A stretch of 64,000 nucleotides of DNA from JANXMY01 sp965246745 (GTDB taxonomy: Bacteria; Armatimonadota; Armatimonadia; Armatimonadales; Capsulimonadaceae): assembly GCA_965246745.1 (NCBI GenBank), contig OZ251980.1, positions 1,116,001 through 1,180,000 on the forward strand, in the 5' to 3' direction. Below are positions 31,518 to 39,633 of this stretch, one piece after another. Every line of letters starts with the position of its first letter. The first letter of the stretch is position 1. Under the pieces are notes generated by a model, which worked only from the letters and a program-made list of their open reading frames with translations, was not told where the DNA came from and ran no database searches. Position numbers and translations under genes: made by a program.

Positions 31518-32441
31518 TCAAAGCCCCGGCCTTGCCGCCGGAGCGTTTTCCTGCGCCGGGGCCGTCTCAGACTCGGTCGCCAGCACATCCACGCGGGCCG
31601 CTTCCAGGTCTGCCCCTTTGAGGCGGCCCACGACCCGCACGGTGTCCCGGCGGCTCAGGTCGTACACCGAAATGGGGCGGCCTTCGCGGCGAACCGGAAC
31701 ACGGCGGGCCGAAACGATTTTGATTTCGCTGCCGCCGGGGGGCGCGAGCTTGAAATCGCGCCCGCGCAGCTTGTTCGCCGGGGAAGACACCGGGCCGAGC
31801 AGCACGCGGTTCGCCGCGCCCGGCGCGGCATGGTAATCTAAATCAGTCCGGTCGGACAGCACGGCGGCCAGCACCGTGCCGTCGGGCTGAAGCGAGCCGC
31901 CGACCGTCACCCGCCGGCCCGGCTGCACCGGAACACCGCCGGGGAACGCCGGCAGGCCGCGCGTGTCGGTGTCGGGCGTGACATACACCGTGCGGGTGTG
32001 CGTTTTGACCCGCAGCGTAAACGCTTCCCGCGCGGCTGAAACGCTTTCCACGGTTCCGCGCACGGTGTAGTCCGCCGGCTCGCCCGAAGCGGCTTGCGAC
32101 GCGGGAAGCGGGGGCGCAAGCACTTGAAGGCGGCTCACGGCAATCGAGCCGTCGCTGTTGCCCAAGCCCGACACGGTGCCCCGCTGCCCCGCTTTCAGCG
32201 CCCTCACCCCGCCGGAAACGCTGAGCGTGGCCGCCGACAAATCCAGCAGGTAATCCCGGCCGTCGTCCCCCGTAAACAGCGCCGCCTGCGCGTCGGCTTC
32301 GACCCGCTTCACCGTCCCGGCCAGCAGAACATGCTGCCCGGCGACGGAAACCGCCGCCGGAGACGGGGCCGCCGCCGCGCAGACCCCGCTTCCCCAAAGC
32401 AGCAGCGCCGCCCCCCAAAAATTCGCTCGCATCGCTTTCAT
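31518..32441 (-). CDS. Secreted DUF5666-like beta-barrel repeat protein
   Basis: A 307-residue protein with a signal peptide (KAMRANFWGAALLLWGSGVCAAA). Three to four OB-like beta modules follow (for example VLLAGTVKRVEADAQAALFT, TVRGTVESVSAAREAFTLRV and VTVGGSLQPDGTVLAAVLS), typical of DUF5666-type repeats in exported proteins. The role is unknown. The ATG overlaps the pyrF stop by four bases. A second ATG at 32432 is possible. Confidence 0.7.
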   Translation of the reverse strand: MKAMRANFWGAALLLWGSGVCAAAAPSPAAVSVAGQHVLLAGTVKRVEADAQAALFTGDDGRDYLLDLSAATLSVSGGVRALKAGQRGTVSGLGNSDGSIAVSRLQVLAPPLPASQAASGEPADYTVRGTVESVSAAREAFTLRVKTHTRTVYVTPDTDTRGLPAFPGGVPVQPGRRVTVGGSLQPDGTVLAAVLSDRTDLDYHAAPGAANRVLLGPVSSPANKLRGRDFKLAPPGGSEIKIVSARRVPVRREGRPISVYDLSRRDTVRVVGRLKGADLEAARVDVLATESETAPAQENAPAARPGL

Positions 32442-33193
32442 CTGCTTTCGTTGATTTCTCGGCCGATTTCTCGGTTGATCTCTCGGTTGATCGCGGCGGC
32501 GGCTTCGCGCGGGTCCGCCGCCGCCGTGATCGGGCGGCCCACAACAAGGTACTGCGCCCCGGCCCGGACGGCCTCGCCGGGGGTCATCACCCGCGCTTGA
32601 TCGCCCAAAGCCGCGCCTGCCGGGCGGACGCCGGGAATGACCAGGGTGAACTCCGGCCCGCAGGCCGCCCGCACGGCTTCAATCTCATGCGGCGACGCCA
32701 CCAAACCGTCGCAGCCGCTGTCTTGTGCGAGACGCGCCAGATGCACGACTTGTTCCGTAACGGAGCGCGACACGCCCATCTCGTACATCAAAACTTCCGG
32801 GCTGATACTCGTTAAGACAGACACGGCGATCACCAATGGCCGCGCGACCCCTGCCGCGTCGGCCCCTTCGCGTGCGCCCTGCACGGCGGCCTGCATCATC
32901 ACGCGGCCGCCCGACGCGTGAATGTTCAGCATCCAGACCCCGCGCTTCGCCGCCGCCCGGCACGCCCCCAGCACCGTGTTCGGGATGTCGTGGAACTTGC
33001 AGTCGTAGAAGATTTTGGCGTCCGCCCCTGCCTGCGCCTTTAGGTCATCAAACAGGCCGAAGCCCGCCGCGTTGACTAGCTCCAAGCCGACTTTGTAGCC
33101 CGCGACTTCCCCCGCCAAAGACTTCGCCAGCGCCAGGGCTTTTTCCGCCGTGTCGGTGTCCAAAGCGACCAGCGTTCGGCTGTGTGTATTCAT
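32438..33193 (-). CDS. pyrF: Orotidine 5'-phosphate decarboxylase
   Basis: A 251-residue TIM-barrel enzyme for the last step of UMP synthesis. The catalytic array DCKFHD has Asp64, Lys66 and Asp69, and AGYKVGLELV precedes it. The group with HASGG and MQAAVQGA is the longer type found in Mycobacterium and related genomes. The C-terminus ends in NREINREIGREINE, encoded by a 12-base tandem repeat of about three copies that lies next to the start of the following gene. Confidence 0.95.
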   Translation of the reverse strand: MNTHSRTLVALDTDTAEKALALAKSLAGEVAGYKVGLELVNAAGFGLFDDLKAQAGADAKIFYDCKFHDIPNTVLGACRAAAKRGVWMLNIHASGGRVMMQAAVQGAREGADAAGVARPLVIAVSVLTSISPEVLMYEMGVSRSVTEQVVHLARLAQDSGCDGLVASPHEIEAVRAACGPEFTLVIPGVRPAGAALGDQARVMTPGEAVRAGAQYLVVGRPITAAADPREAAAAINREINREIGREINESR

Positions 33194-33265
33194 GCGTCTT
33201 TAGTTCGCCGGACGCCGGCGCGGTTCCTGCGTGATCGGGTGAGGCTCAATCACCTTTTCCTACTC

Positions 33266-33301
33266 TTGACTCATTCCAGAAAACACGCTATAATAACGCC
33301 G
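33266..33301 (+). promoter_or_regulatory. Promoter of the Fur-type gene, probably leaderless
   Basis: TTGACT (33266-33271), a 17-base spacer and TATAAT (33289-33294). The start codon follows seven bases after the -10 box, so transcription should begin at or within a base or two of the ATG at 33302. There is no room for a Shine-Dalgarno sequence. Confidence 0.8.
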
Positions 33302-33796
33302 ATGCCCGCGCCCCCCGAGACATTCCCGGACTGCACCTTCGCCGATCCTGCCCTCCCGGATGCGCTGCGACGCGCCGGCCTGCGCGTCACCGCCAGCCGG
33401 CTGGCGGTGCTCGCCGCCGTGCGCGGCGACGGGCGGCAGCACCGGGACGCGGACGCGATTGCGGCAGCCGCCCGGCGGCAGCTCGGCACGCTGTCCACCC
33501 AAGCGGTTTACGACAACCTGCATGCGCTGGAACACGCCGGGCTGGTCCGGCGCATTCAGCCGGCGGGCCACCCCGGACGCTACGAAGCGCGGGTCGGGGA
33601 CAACCACCACCACCTGGTCTGCCGCCGCTGCGGCGCAACCGCCGACGCGAGCTGCGCGGTCGGCGCGGCCCCCTGCCTGGAGCCGTCGGACCCCGGCGGC
33701 TACCGCGTGGAAGAAGCCGAAGTGATTTTCTGGGGCCTGTGCCCCCAATGCCTGCAAGAAAACTCTACAAATCAAGAGAAGGACCTACTCCCATGA
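33302..33796 (+). CDS. Fur/PerR family transcriptional regulator
   Basis: A 164-residue regulator. The winged helix (25-85) has RAGLRVTASRLAVLAAV and LSTQAVYDNLHALEHAGLVRRI. The metal region contains HHHLVCRRCG (near 102-111) and a C-terminal CPQC, which together make the structural zinc site. Overlap with katG by four bases (ATGA) points to a PerR-like peroxide sensor controlling its own operon. The start at 33302 is fixed by the -10 box; the longer frame is rejected. Confidence 0.88.
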   Translation: MPAPPETFPDCTFADPALPDALRRAGLRVTASRLAVLAAVRGDGRQHRDADAIAAAARRQLGTLSTQAVYDNLHALEHAGLVRRIQPAGHPGRYEARVGDNHHHLVCRRCGATADASCAVGAAPCLEPSDPGGYRVEEAEVIFWGLCPQCLQENSTNQEKDLLP

Positions 33797-36066
33797 GCGA
33801 CGCCATTTTGGACCACGAGACCCCCGACATTATCTCGGCCCTGAACCACGAAGACGGCCCCCGCACCGGCCCGACCGAGGCGAGCGGCTGCCCGTACACA
33901 AGCGGCGCTTTGAAGCAGACGGCAGGCGGCGGCACGCGGAACCGCGACTGGTGGCCGAACCAATTAAAGCTGAACATTCTGCGCCAGCATTCGGCGCTGT
34001 CCGACCCGATGGACCCGGAGTTCGACTACGCCCAAGAGTTCAGCTCGCTCGATCTCAATGCCGTCAAGCAGGACCTTTTCGCCCTGATGACCGACTCGCA
34101 GGAGTGGTGGCCCGCCGATTACGGCCACTACGGGCCGTTTTTTATCCGCATGGCCTGGCACAGCGCGGGGACGTACCGCGTCTCCGACGGGCGCGGCGGC
34201 GCGGGCTATGGGACGCAGCGGTTCGCCCCGCTCAATTCCTGGCCGGACAATGCCAACCTCGACAAAGCGCGGATGCTGCTGTGGCCGATCAAGCAAAAGT
34301 ACGGCAAAAAAATCTCGTGGGCTGATTTATTGGTTTTGACCGGCAACTGCGCCCTGGAGTCGATGGGCTTCAAGACGTTCGGCTTTGCCGGGGGCCGGGC
34401 CGATGTGTGGGAGCCTGCCGAGGACATCTACTGGGGGTCCGAGCGCGAATGGCTGGCCGACAACCGCTATACCGACGACCGCGAGCTGGAAAACCCGCTG
34501 GCGGCGGTGCAGATGGGCCTGATTTATGTCAATCCCGAAGGCCCCAACGGCCGCCCCGACCCGCTGGCGTCGGCCCGCGACATCCGCGAAACGTTTGGCC
34601 GGATGGCGATGAACGACGAGGAAACGGTCGCGCTGATTGCCGGCGGGCACACGTTCGGCAAGACCCACGGCGCGGCGGACCCGAGCAAGTATGTCGGCTT
34701 TGAGCCGATGGCGGCGGGCATCGCCGAGCAGAGCCTCGGCTGGAAAAACTCGCTGGGCACGGGCAATGGGAAATACACGATCACCAGCGGCCTGGAAGGC
34801 GCATGGACCCAAGAGCCGACCCGGTGGAGCAACGGCTACTTCGCCAACTTGTTCGGCTGCGAGTGGGAGCTGACCAAAAGCCCGGCAGGGGCGAACCAGT
34901 GGACGCCGAAGGATAACGCCGGCGCAGGAACGGTGCCCGACGCCCATGACCCGAATGTCACCCATGCGCCGTTTATGCTGACCACCGACCTCGCGCTGCG
35001 GGTAGACCCGGCGTATGAGAAAATCTCGCGGCGCTTTTACGAGAACCCGGAAGAGTTCGCCGACGCATTCGCGCGGGCCTGGTTCAAGCTGACCCACCGG
35101 GATATGGGTCCCGTGGCCCGCTACCTCGGCCCGGAAATCCCTTCGGAAACGCTGATCTGGCAGGACCCGATTTCGGCTGAAACCCGCTCGCGGATGGACG
35201 ACACGGACATTGCCGCGCTGAAAGGCAAAATCCTGGCCTCGGGCCTCTCCGTATCGCAGCTTGTCTCGACTGCGTGGGCGTCGGCCTCGACGTTCCGAGG
35301 CTCGGACAAGCGCGGCGGCGCGGACGGCGCACGGGTTCGCCTCGCGCCGCAAAAAGACTGGGAAGTCAACCGGCCTGCCGATTTGGACACCGTGCTGACG
35401 GCTTTGGAAAGCATCCAAGCGGAGTTCAACGGGGCGCAGACGGGCGGCAAGCAAGTCTCGCTCGCAGACCTAATCGTTCTCGGCGGCTCCGCTGCCATTG
35501 AGTCGGCAGCGGCGGCGGCAGGCAAAACGCTTGCCGTGCCGTTCACGCCCGGACGCGGCGATGCGACCGAGGAGCAGACCGACACCGTCTCGTTTGCCGC
35601 GCTTGAGCCGGCCGCCGACGGCTTCCGCAACTACTTGAAGCCGAAGCATATCGCGTCCGCCGAGGAGCTGCTGATTGACAAAGCCCAGCTTCTCAATCTG
35701 ACCGCCCCGGAGCTGACCGCGCTGTACGGCGGCCTGCGGGTTTTGGAAACAAACTTCGACCATTCGGCCCACGGCGTCTTTACGGACCGGCCGGGAACGC
35801 TGACGAATGACTTCTTCGTCCATCTGCTGAGCATGGGGACCAAGTGGAGCGCCGTTTCGAAAGCCGACGACGTGTTTGAGGGCAAAGACCGGGCGACCGG
35901 CGAAGCCAAATGGACCGGCACCCGCACCGACCTGATCTTCGGCTCAAACTCGGAGCTGCGGGCCGTCGCCGAAGTGTATGCCTGCGACGACGCTTCGGAC
36001 AAGTTCGGGCGCGATTTCGCCGCCGCGTGGGTCAAGGTGATGAACGCAGACCGGTTTGATTTGTAG
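33793..36066 (+). CDS. katG: Catalase-peroxidase
   Basis: A 757-residue two-domain haem enzyme that destroys hydrogen peroxide. Active-site residues Arg119, Trp122 and His123 lie in RMAWHSAGTYR, the proximal His286 in GGHTFGKTHG. The unusual Trp122-Tyr245-Met271 crosslink residues that give catalase activity are present at the expected spacing. The C-terminal half is the degenerate second domain. No signal peptide. It is coupled to the Fur-type gene. Confidence 0.98.
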   Translation: MSDAILDHETPDIISALNHEDGPRTGPTEASGCPYTSGALKQTAGGGTRNRDWWPNQLKLNILRQHSALSDPMDPEFDYAQEFSSLDLNAVKQDLFALMTDSQEWWPADYGHYGPFFIRMAWHSAGTYRVSDGRGGAGYGTQRFAPLNSWPDNANLDKARMLLWPIKQKYGKKISWADLLVLTGNCALESMGFKTFGFAGGRADVWEPAEDIYWGSEREWLADNRYTDDRELENPLAAVQMGLIYVNPEGPNGRPDPLASARDIRETFGRMAMNDEETVALIAGGHTFGKTHGAADPSKYVGFEPMAAGIAEQSLGWKNSLGTGNGKYTITSGLEGAWTQEPTRWSNGYFANLFGCEWELTKSPAGANQWTPKDNAGAGTVPDAHDPNVTHAPFMLTTDLALRVDPAYEKISRRFYENPEEFADAFARAWFKLTHRDMGPVARYLGPEIPSETLIWQDPISAETRSRMDDTDIAALKGKILASGLSVSQLVSTAWASASTFRGSDKRGGADGARVRLAPQKDWEVNRPADLDTVLTALESIQAEFNGAQTGGKQVSLADLIVLGGSAAIESAAAAAGKTLAVPFTPGRGDATEEQTDTVSFAALEPAADGFRNYLKPKHIASAEELLIDKAQLLNLTAPELTALYGGLRVLETNFDHSAHGVFTDRPGTLTNDFFVHLLSMGTKWSAVSKADDVFEGKDRATGEAKWTGTRTDLIFGSNSELRAVAEVYACDDASDKFGRDFAAAWVKVMNADRFDL

Positions 36067-36084
36067 GGACCTTACCCGGCGCAA

Positions 36085-36121
36085 AAGGGCCGGCAATCGA
36101 ACGATTGCCGGCCCTTTTTTT
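36085..36121. terminator. Bidirectional rho-independent terminator
   Basis: A perfect stem AAGGGCCGGCAATCG/CGATTGCCGGCCCTT followed by seven T on the plus side, with AAAA before it on the minus side. It lies between convergent katG and the Bax-inhibitor-1 gene. Confidence 0.9.
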
Positions 36122-36136
36122 GTTCCTGCGTCCTGC

Positions 36137-36847
36137 CTAATTACGCCGCGACCCGCCCCCGCTCAGCGACAGCAAAATCTGCACCAGGAACCAAAACAAG
36201 TTGATAAAGTCCAGATACAGCGCGACCGTCGCCAGAACATAATCGTTCGGGCCGTAGCGAAACTTGATGTTCGAGAAATCGTACAGCGTGAAGCCGCCGA
36301 AGATCACCGCGCCGACCACCGCATAGCCCAGGCTCAGGCCGGGGCTGAACGGCAGAAAAAAGCGGACCAAGCCGACCACGATCAGGCCGAGCAGAGCGAA
36401 GATCAAAAACTTGCCGAGGCCGCCGAAGTCTTTGCCGGACACCCAGACATAGGTGCCGAGGCCCGCGACGATCACCGCCGACAGCACCGCCGCTTCGCCG
36501 ATCACCGCCGCGCCGTAAGGGTAGCCCCGCGCCAGCGCCCCAAGCATCGGCCCCATCAGCAGGCCCTCCAAGACGCTGAGGCCGTACAACAGGCCGAGAC
36601 TCAGGCCGGGATTGTTCCGGGCAAACGACAAGCCGACAACGCAGGCAAACGTTCCCAGCATCAGCGGCAGAAACAGCGCGGGCGAAAGCTGAAGCGACGC
36701 CGCCCACCACGCCGCGCCGGCCGTCACCAAAAGCGCCGTGCAGAGCAGGTACGAGACGCGCTGAATCAGCGCATTGGAGTCCGCCGCCGATTGGTTGGCG
36801 GCGTAAGGGTTATAGGGCTGTTTCGGACTGCGCGAATAGTTGTTCAT
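36137..36847 (-). CDS. Bax inhibitor-1/YccA family membrane protein
   Basis: A 236-residue protein with seven predicted membrane helices from residue 30 onward and the family end LYDFSNIKFRYGPNDYVLATVALYLDFINLFWFL, which carries the conserved Asp pair in the last helices. Relatives are pH-gated calcium-leak channels or quality-control factors at FtsH. The ATG at 36847 has GGAGA nearby. It is divergent from the phytanoyl-CoA dioxygenase-like gene. Confidence 0.93.
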   Translation of the reverse strand: MNNYSRSPKQPYNPYAANQSAADSNALIQRVSYLLCTALLVTAGAAWWAASLQLSPALFLPLMLGTFACVVGLSFARNNPGLSLGLLYGLSVLEGLLMGPMLGALARGYPYGAAVIGEAAVLSAVIVAGLGTYVWVSGKDFGGLGKFLIFALLGLIVVGLVRFFLPFSPGLSLGYAVVGAVIFGGFTLYDFSNIKFRYGPNDYVLATVALYLDFINLFWFLVQILLSLSGGGSRRN

Positions 36848-36885
36848 TGATTGTCTCCTACAGAAATTCAAACGAAAAAACACGG

Positions 36886-36945
36886 GATTTCGTTCCGGCG
36901 GCGGCAGGAAAACGGCCCCTGTCCGCCGAACACGGAACCGAAATC
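36886..36945 (+). repeat. Nested hairpin in the leader of the dioxygenase gene
   Basis: The outer stem GATTTCGTTCCG (36886-36897) pairs with CGGAACCGAAATC (36933-36945). An inner stem pairs GGCGG..CAGG with CCTG..CCGCC. It ends 26 bases before the start codon. It may be an RNA regulatory structure or another member of the hairpin-repeat family. Confidence 0.5.
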
Positions 36946-36971
36946 AAGACTTTTGCTGGGAGACACAAAAG

Positions 36972-37796
36972 ATGACGCAGCCGCTGACGGCCGAAGAAAC
37001 CGCCCAATTTCAGCGCGACGGCTATTTTGTCCTGCGCGGGTTTTACTCGGCGGCTGAAACAGCCGCCGTGCGGGACGCCTTCATGGCGGAAGCCGCCGAG
37101 GGGCCGGTGGAAGGGCTGTCGGAGATCAAGCGCGGCGCGGACGGCTACGACCCGAGCGACCCGCTGGCATTTTACCCGCGCATGATGATGCCGCACCTGC
37201 ATCCCGACAAGGCCGCCGGACAGCTCGCCGCGCGTTTTCTACTCGATCCGCGCCTGGAAGCCGTTTTGACCGCGTTTTTCGGCGATGAGCCGCTGGCCGC
37301 GCAGACCATGTTTTACTTTAAGCCCGCCGGGGCGCGGGGCCAAGCGCTGCATCAAGATAATTTTTATTTACGGGTCCGCCCCGGCACCTGCATTGCGGCA
37401 TGGCTGGCGGTGGACGATGCCGATGCGGAAAACGGCGGCATGGTGGTCGTGCCCGGCTCGGGACACCTCGCCATTGTCTGCCCCGAGAAAGCCGATCCGG
37501 CGCGGTTTTTCACGGCGGATTTTGTGCCCGTGCCCGGCGGACTCCGCGAAGAAGCGGTGACGCTGAACGCCGGCGACGTGCTGTTTTTCAACGGCAGCCT
37601 GCTGCACGGCTCGTATCCCAATTCCAGCCGGGACCGCTTCCGGCGGTCGCTGATCGCCCATTATGTGCCGAAACGCAGCGAGGAAGTCGGCGCGTGGTAC
37701 GGCCGCACGACTTTTCGCGGCGAGGTCGTGCCGATTGCCGAAGCCGCCGACAGCGGCCCGTGCGGCGACCCGCAGGCGGCAGCGGGCCGGCATTAA
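36972..37796 (+). CDS. Phytanoyl-CoA dioxygenase family protein
   Basis: A 274-residue Fe(II)/2-oxoglutarate oxygenase. The iron triad is His-x-Asp in HQDNFYL (near 126-128) and a distal His in LHGSYPNSS (near 212); the 2-oxoglutarate Arg is in RDRFRRSLIAHY. The PhyH family hydroxylates varied small molecules and the substrate is unknown. The ATG at 36972 follows GGGAGA. The gene ends just before LIR6, which could terminate it. Confidence 0.87.
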   Translation: MTQPLTAEETAQFQRDGYFVLRGFYSAAETAAVRDAFMAEAAEGPVEGLSEIKRGADGYDPSDPLAFYPRMMMPHLHPDKAAGQLAARFLLDPRLEAVLTAFFGDEPLAAQTMFYFKPAGARGQALHQDNFYLRVRPGTCIAAWLAVDDADAENGGMVVVPGSGHLAIVCPEKADPARFFTADFVPVPGGLREEAVTLNAGDVLFFNGSLLHGSYPNSSRDRFRRSLIAHYVPKRSEEVGAWYGRTTFRGEVVPIAEAADSGPCGDPQAAAGRH

Positions 37797-37803
37797 GTCC
37801 GGC

Positions 37804-37927
37804 GCAAAAAAGCCGGGGTTGTGAAAACCCCGGCAAGGAAGCGTGCTTTGCACGAGGATGAGGCCGAGAAGCTTTGTGTGCGGAGCACATTCTCCTGCCG
37901 GGGTTTTCACAACCCCGGCTTTTTTGC
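37804..37927. repeat. Long inverted repeat LIR6
   Basis: Perfect 32-base arms (37804-37835 and 37896-37927), each containing CCGGGGTTGTGAAAACCCCGG and a run of six A or T at the outer edge. It lies between convergent genes, so the outer T-runs could make it a bidirectional terminator. The interior holds small stems such as GTGC-TTT-GCAC. Confidence 0.9.
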
Positions 37928-37934
37928 GGCCTTT

Positions 37935-38378
37935 TTACTGCGCCGCCGGGGCCGCGCCCGCAACGGTCAGCTCATTTTTCAGCGTGTAGCCCGGATGCTT
38001 TTCGAGCGCCACTTTGGCGTCTTCTTCGGCCCGCGTCTTCATGGATGCTTCCGCGACATGGCCGGTCAGCGTGATCGTGTGGTCGCGCCCGTCCACACTG
38101 ATGAGGTTGCGGCTGTCGGCCAGCACGGGATCGCGGAGAATGGCGGTCTTCACAGGCACCCGCACCGCATTCGCTTCGGCATTCTGCGGCACTTCGGCGA
38201 CCGCTTTGCCGGCCTTCTGGGCGCTGTCTTTGGCAGCCTGCGTCGCATCCGCCGCCGCCTGCTGGGTTTTGGCCGTGTTGGTTTCGGCGTCCTTTTTGGC
38301 CCCGCTCAGCGTGTTGCCGCAGCCGCTCACTGCCAGCGCGGCGGCGAAAACCGAAAACGCGAGTAAAATTTTGTTCAT
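37935..38378 (-). CDS. BON-domain lipoprotein
   Basis: A 147-residue exported lipoprotein: signal peptide with lipobox LAVSGC (Cys20), an Ala/Lys-rich helical linker (25-60) and one BON domain (about 72-138; VKTAILRDPVLADSRNLISV, then ITLTGHVAEASMKTRAEE). BON domains bind membrane phospholipids and help maintain the envelope. GGAGACAGCA precedes this ATG. Two upstream in-frame ATGs belong to a 15-base tandem duplication of the same region. Confidence 0.88.
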   Translation of the reverse strand: MNKILLAFSVFAAALAVSGCGNTLSGAKKDAETNTAKTQQAAADATQAAKDSAQKAGKAVAEVPQNAEANAVRVPVKTAILRDPVLADSRNLISVDGRDHTITLTGHVAEASMKTRAEEDAKVALEKHPGYTLKNELTVAGAAPAAQ

Positions 38379-38423
38379 TGCTGTCTCCTTCATCACTCTC
38401 TTCTTCATCACTCTCTTCTTCAC
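38379..38423 (-). repeat. Tandem 15-base duplication of a Shine-Dalgarno/start unit
   Basis: On the minus strand GAAGAGAGTGATGAA occurs twice, followed by GGAGACAGCAATGAA that carries the true start. All three ATGs are in one frame (MKKRV MKKRV MKETA M). The array fills the 50-base gap to the flavin monooxygenase gene. Confidence 0.75.
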
Positions 38424-38428
38424 GCGTA

Positions 38429-39448
38429 TTATGCCCCAATGACCGATGCGCCGAACCGCTCCATTTCTTCGCGCTGCGGGCTGAATTGCAGCAGCAGCAG
38501 ATGGACGCCGACCGCTTCAAACGCCGCAATGCGCTCTTTGACTATCTCAGGCGTCCCCACCAGCCCCGAGCGCAGGCCCCGGTTGGACACCGAGTAGTCT
38601 TCCAGTGAGACCTGCTGCTCGAGCTGCGTTCCTGCCAGCCACTGCTGATAGTTCGCATACCCTGCCGCGCTTTGCTTCACATCGGTGATGCGCCGCCGCT
38701 CGGCTTCGGCGGCTTCGGCGGTGTCCCGGACCACGGCGTAGCCCGCCACGCCGAATGTCATCGGCGGCAGGCCGAGCCGCTCGCGCCGGGCCGAGAGGTC
38801 TTTGATCTTCTCCTCCACCCGCTCGGGCGGGTCCCCGTGCATGACATATGCATCGCATGTCCGCGCGATCAATTCTTTGGCGGCTTCCGACTCGCCCCCG
38901 GCGTACAGCGTCGGGCGCGGCTTTCGGACAGGCTTCGGCGATAATCGGGCCTCTTTAATTTCGTACAGCGGCCCGGTGTGACTAAACTTCGGCTCGGTCC
39001 ACAGGCCGTTGACGACCTTCAGCCATTCCTCGGTCCGGGCATACCGATTGTTATGCGGATCAAACGGCACCCCGTACTGCTCTGCTTCCTCGGCCCACCA
39101 CGACGACACGACGTTCAGCGACAAGCGCCCGCCGCTGATGTTGTCAATGCTCGCCGCCTGCTTGGCAAGCAGCGCCGGGAGGTGGTATGCGGGCCGCACC
39201 GCGACCATCAGCTCGAGTTTGTCCGTGACTGCCGCCAATGCCGCCGCCGTGGACCACGCATCGAGGCAGGGCGCATCCACCCCCTTGATGTCGTTGAGGT
39301 TCAGCTCGGCGATCAGCGTCAAGTCAAACCCGATCTGCTCCGACCGCATTGCCAGCGTCTTGGCATACTCCCACGACGCTTCCATCCCCTCCGCGTCTAC
39401 ATTCCGCAGCCAGCCGCCAAACACCGGCAGCCAGTATCCATAACGCAT
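38429..39448 (-). CDS. LLM-class flavin-dependent monooxygenase (alkanesulfonate monooxygenase-like)
   Basis: A 339-residue bacterial-luciferase-like TIM barrel. Features of the SsuD/SfnG group are RYGYWLPVFGGWLRN at the start, LELMVAVRPAYHLPALLAKQ near 78-97, ISGGRLSLNVVSSWWAEEA near 103-121 and LYAGGESEAAKEL near 181-193. Members use FMNH2 and oxygen to cleave C-S bonds of sulfonates or sulfones. The flavin reductase partner is not adjacent. The BON lipoprotein follows on the same strand. Confidence 0.87.
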   Translation of the reverse strand: MRYGYWLPVFGGWLRNVDAEGMEASWEYAKTLAMRSEQIGFDLTLIAELNLNDIKGVDAPCLDAWSTAAALAAVTDKLELMVAVRPAYHLPALLAKQAASIDNISGGRLSLNVVSSWWAEEAEQYGVPFDPHNNRYARTEEWLKVVNGLWTEPKFSHTGPLYEIKEARLSPKPVRKPRPTLYAGGESEAAKELIARTCDAYVMHGDPPERVEEKIKDLSARRERLGLPPMTFGVAGYAVVRDTAEAAEAERRRITDVKQSAAGYANYQQWLAGTQLEQQVSLEDYSVSNRGLRSGLVGTPEIVKERIAAFEAVGVHLLLLQFSPQREEMERFGASVIGA

Positions 39449-39481
39449 TCAGTCAATCTCCTAAAATTCGAGACTTAAGAC

Positions 39482-39633
39482 CATGTGTTGAAACACACGG
39501 CTAGACGGCGCGGACGCCACGAAACACCCGCTTCGCGGGGTTAAGATAAAGATACCAACAAAACATTCCCAGTGCCGCGAAGCGGTACTTCGTGGCGTCC
39601 GCGCCGTCTAGCCGTGCAATTTATTGCATGGTT
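39482..39633. repeat. Long inverted repeat LIR7 with non-identical tip hairpins
   Basis: A perfect 27-base core (39497-39523 and 39589-39615). The outer tips are not complementary to each other: the left tip is its own hairpin CCA-TGTGT-TGAA-ACACA-CGGCT, and the right tip, read inward, is CCA-TGCAA-TAAA-TTGCA-CGGCT. Both keep the same stem-loop plan with different stem bases. A half copy of the left side is found at 57261-57330. Confidence 0.88.
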
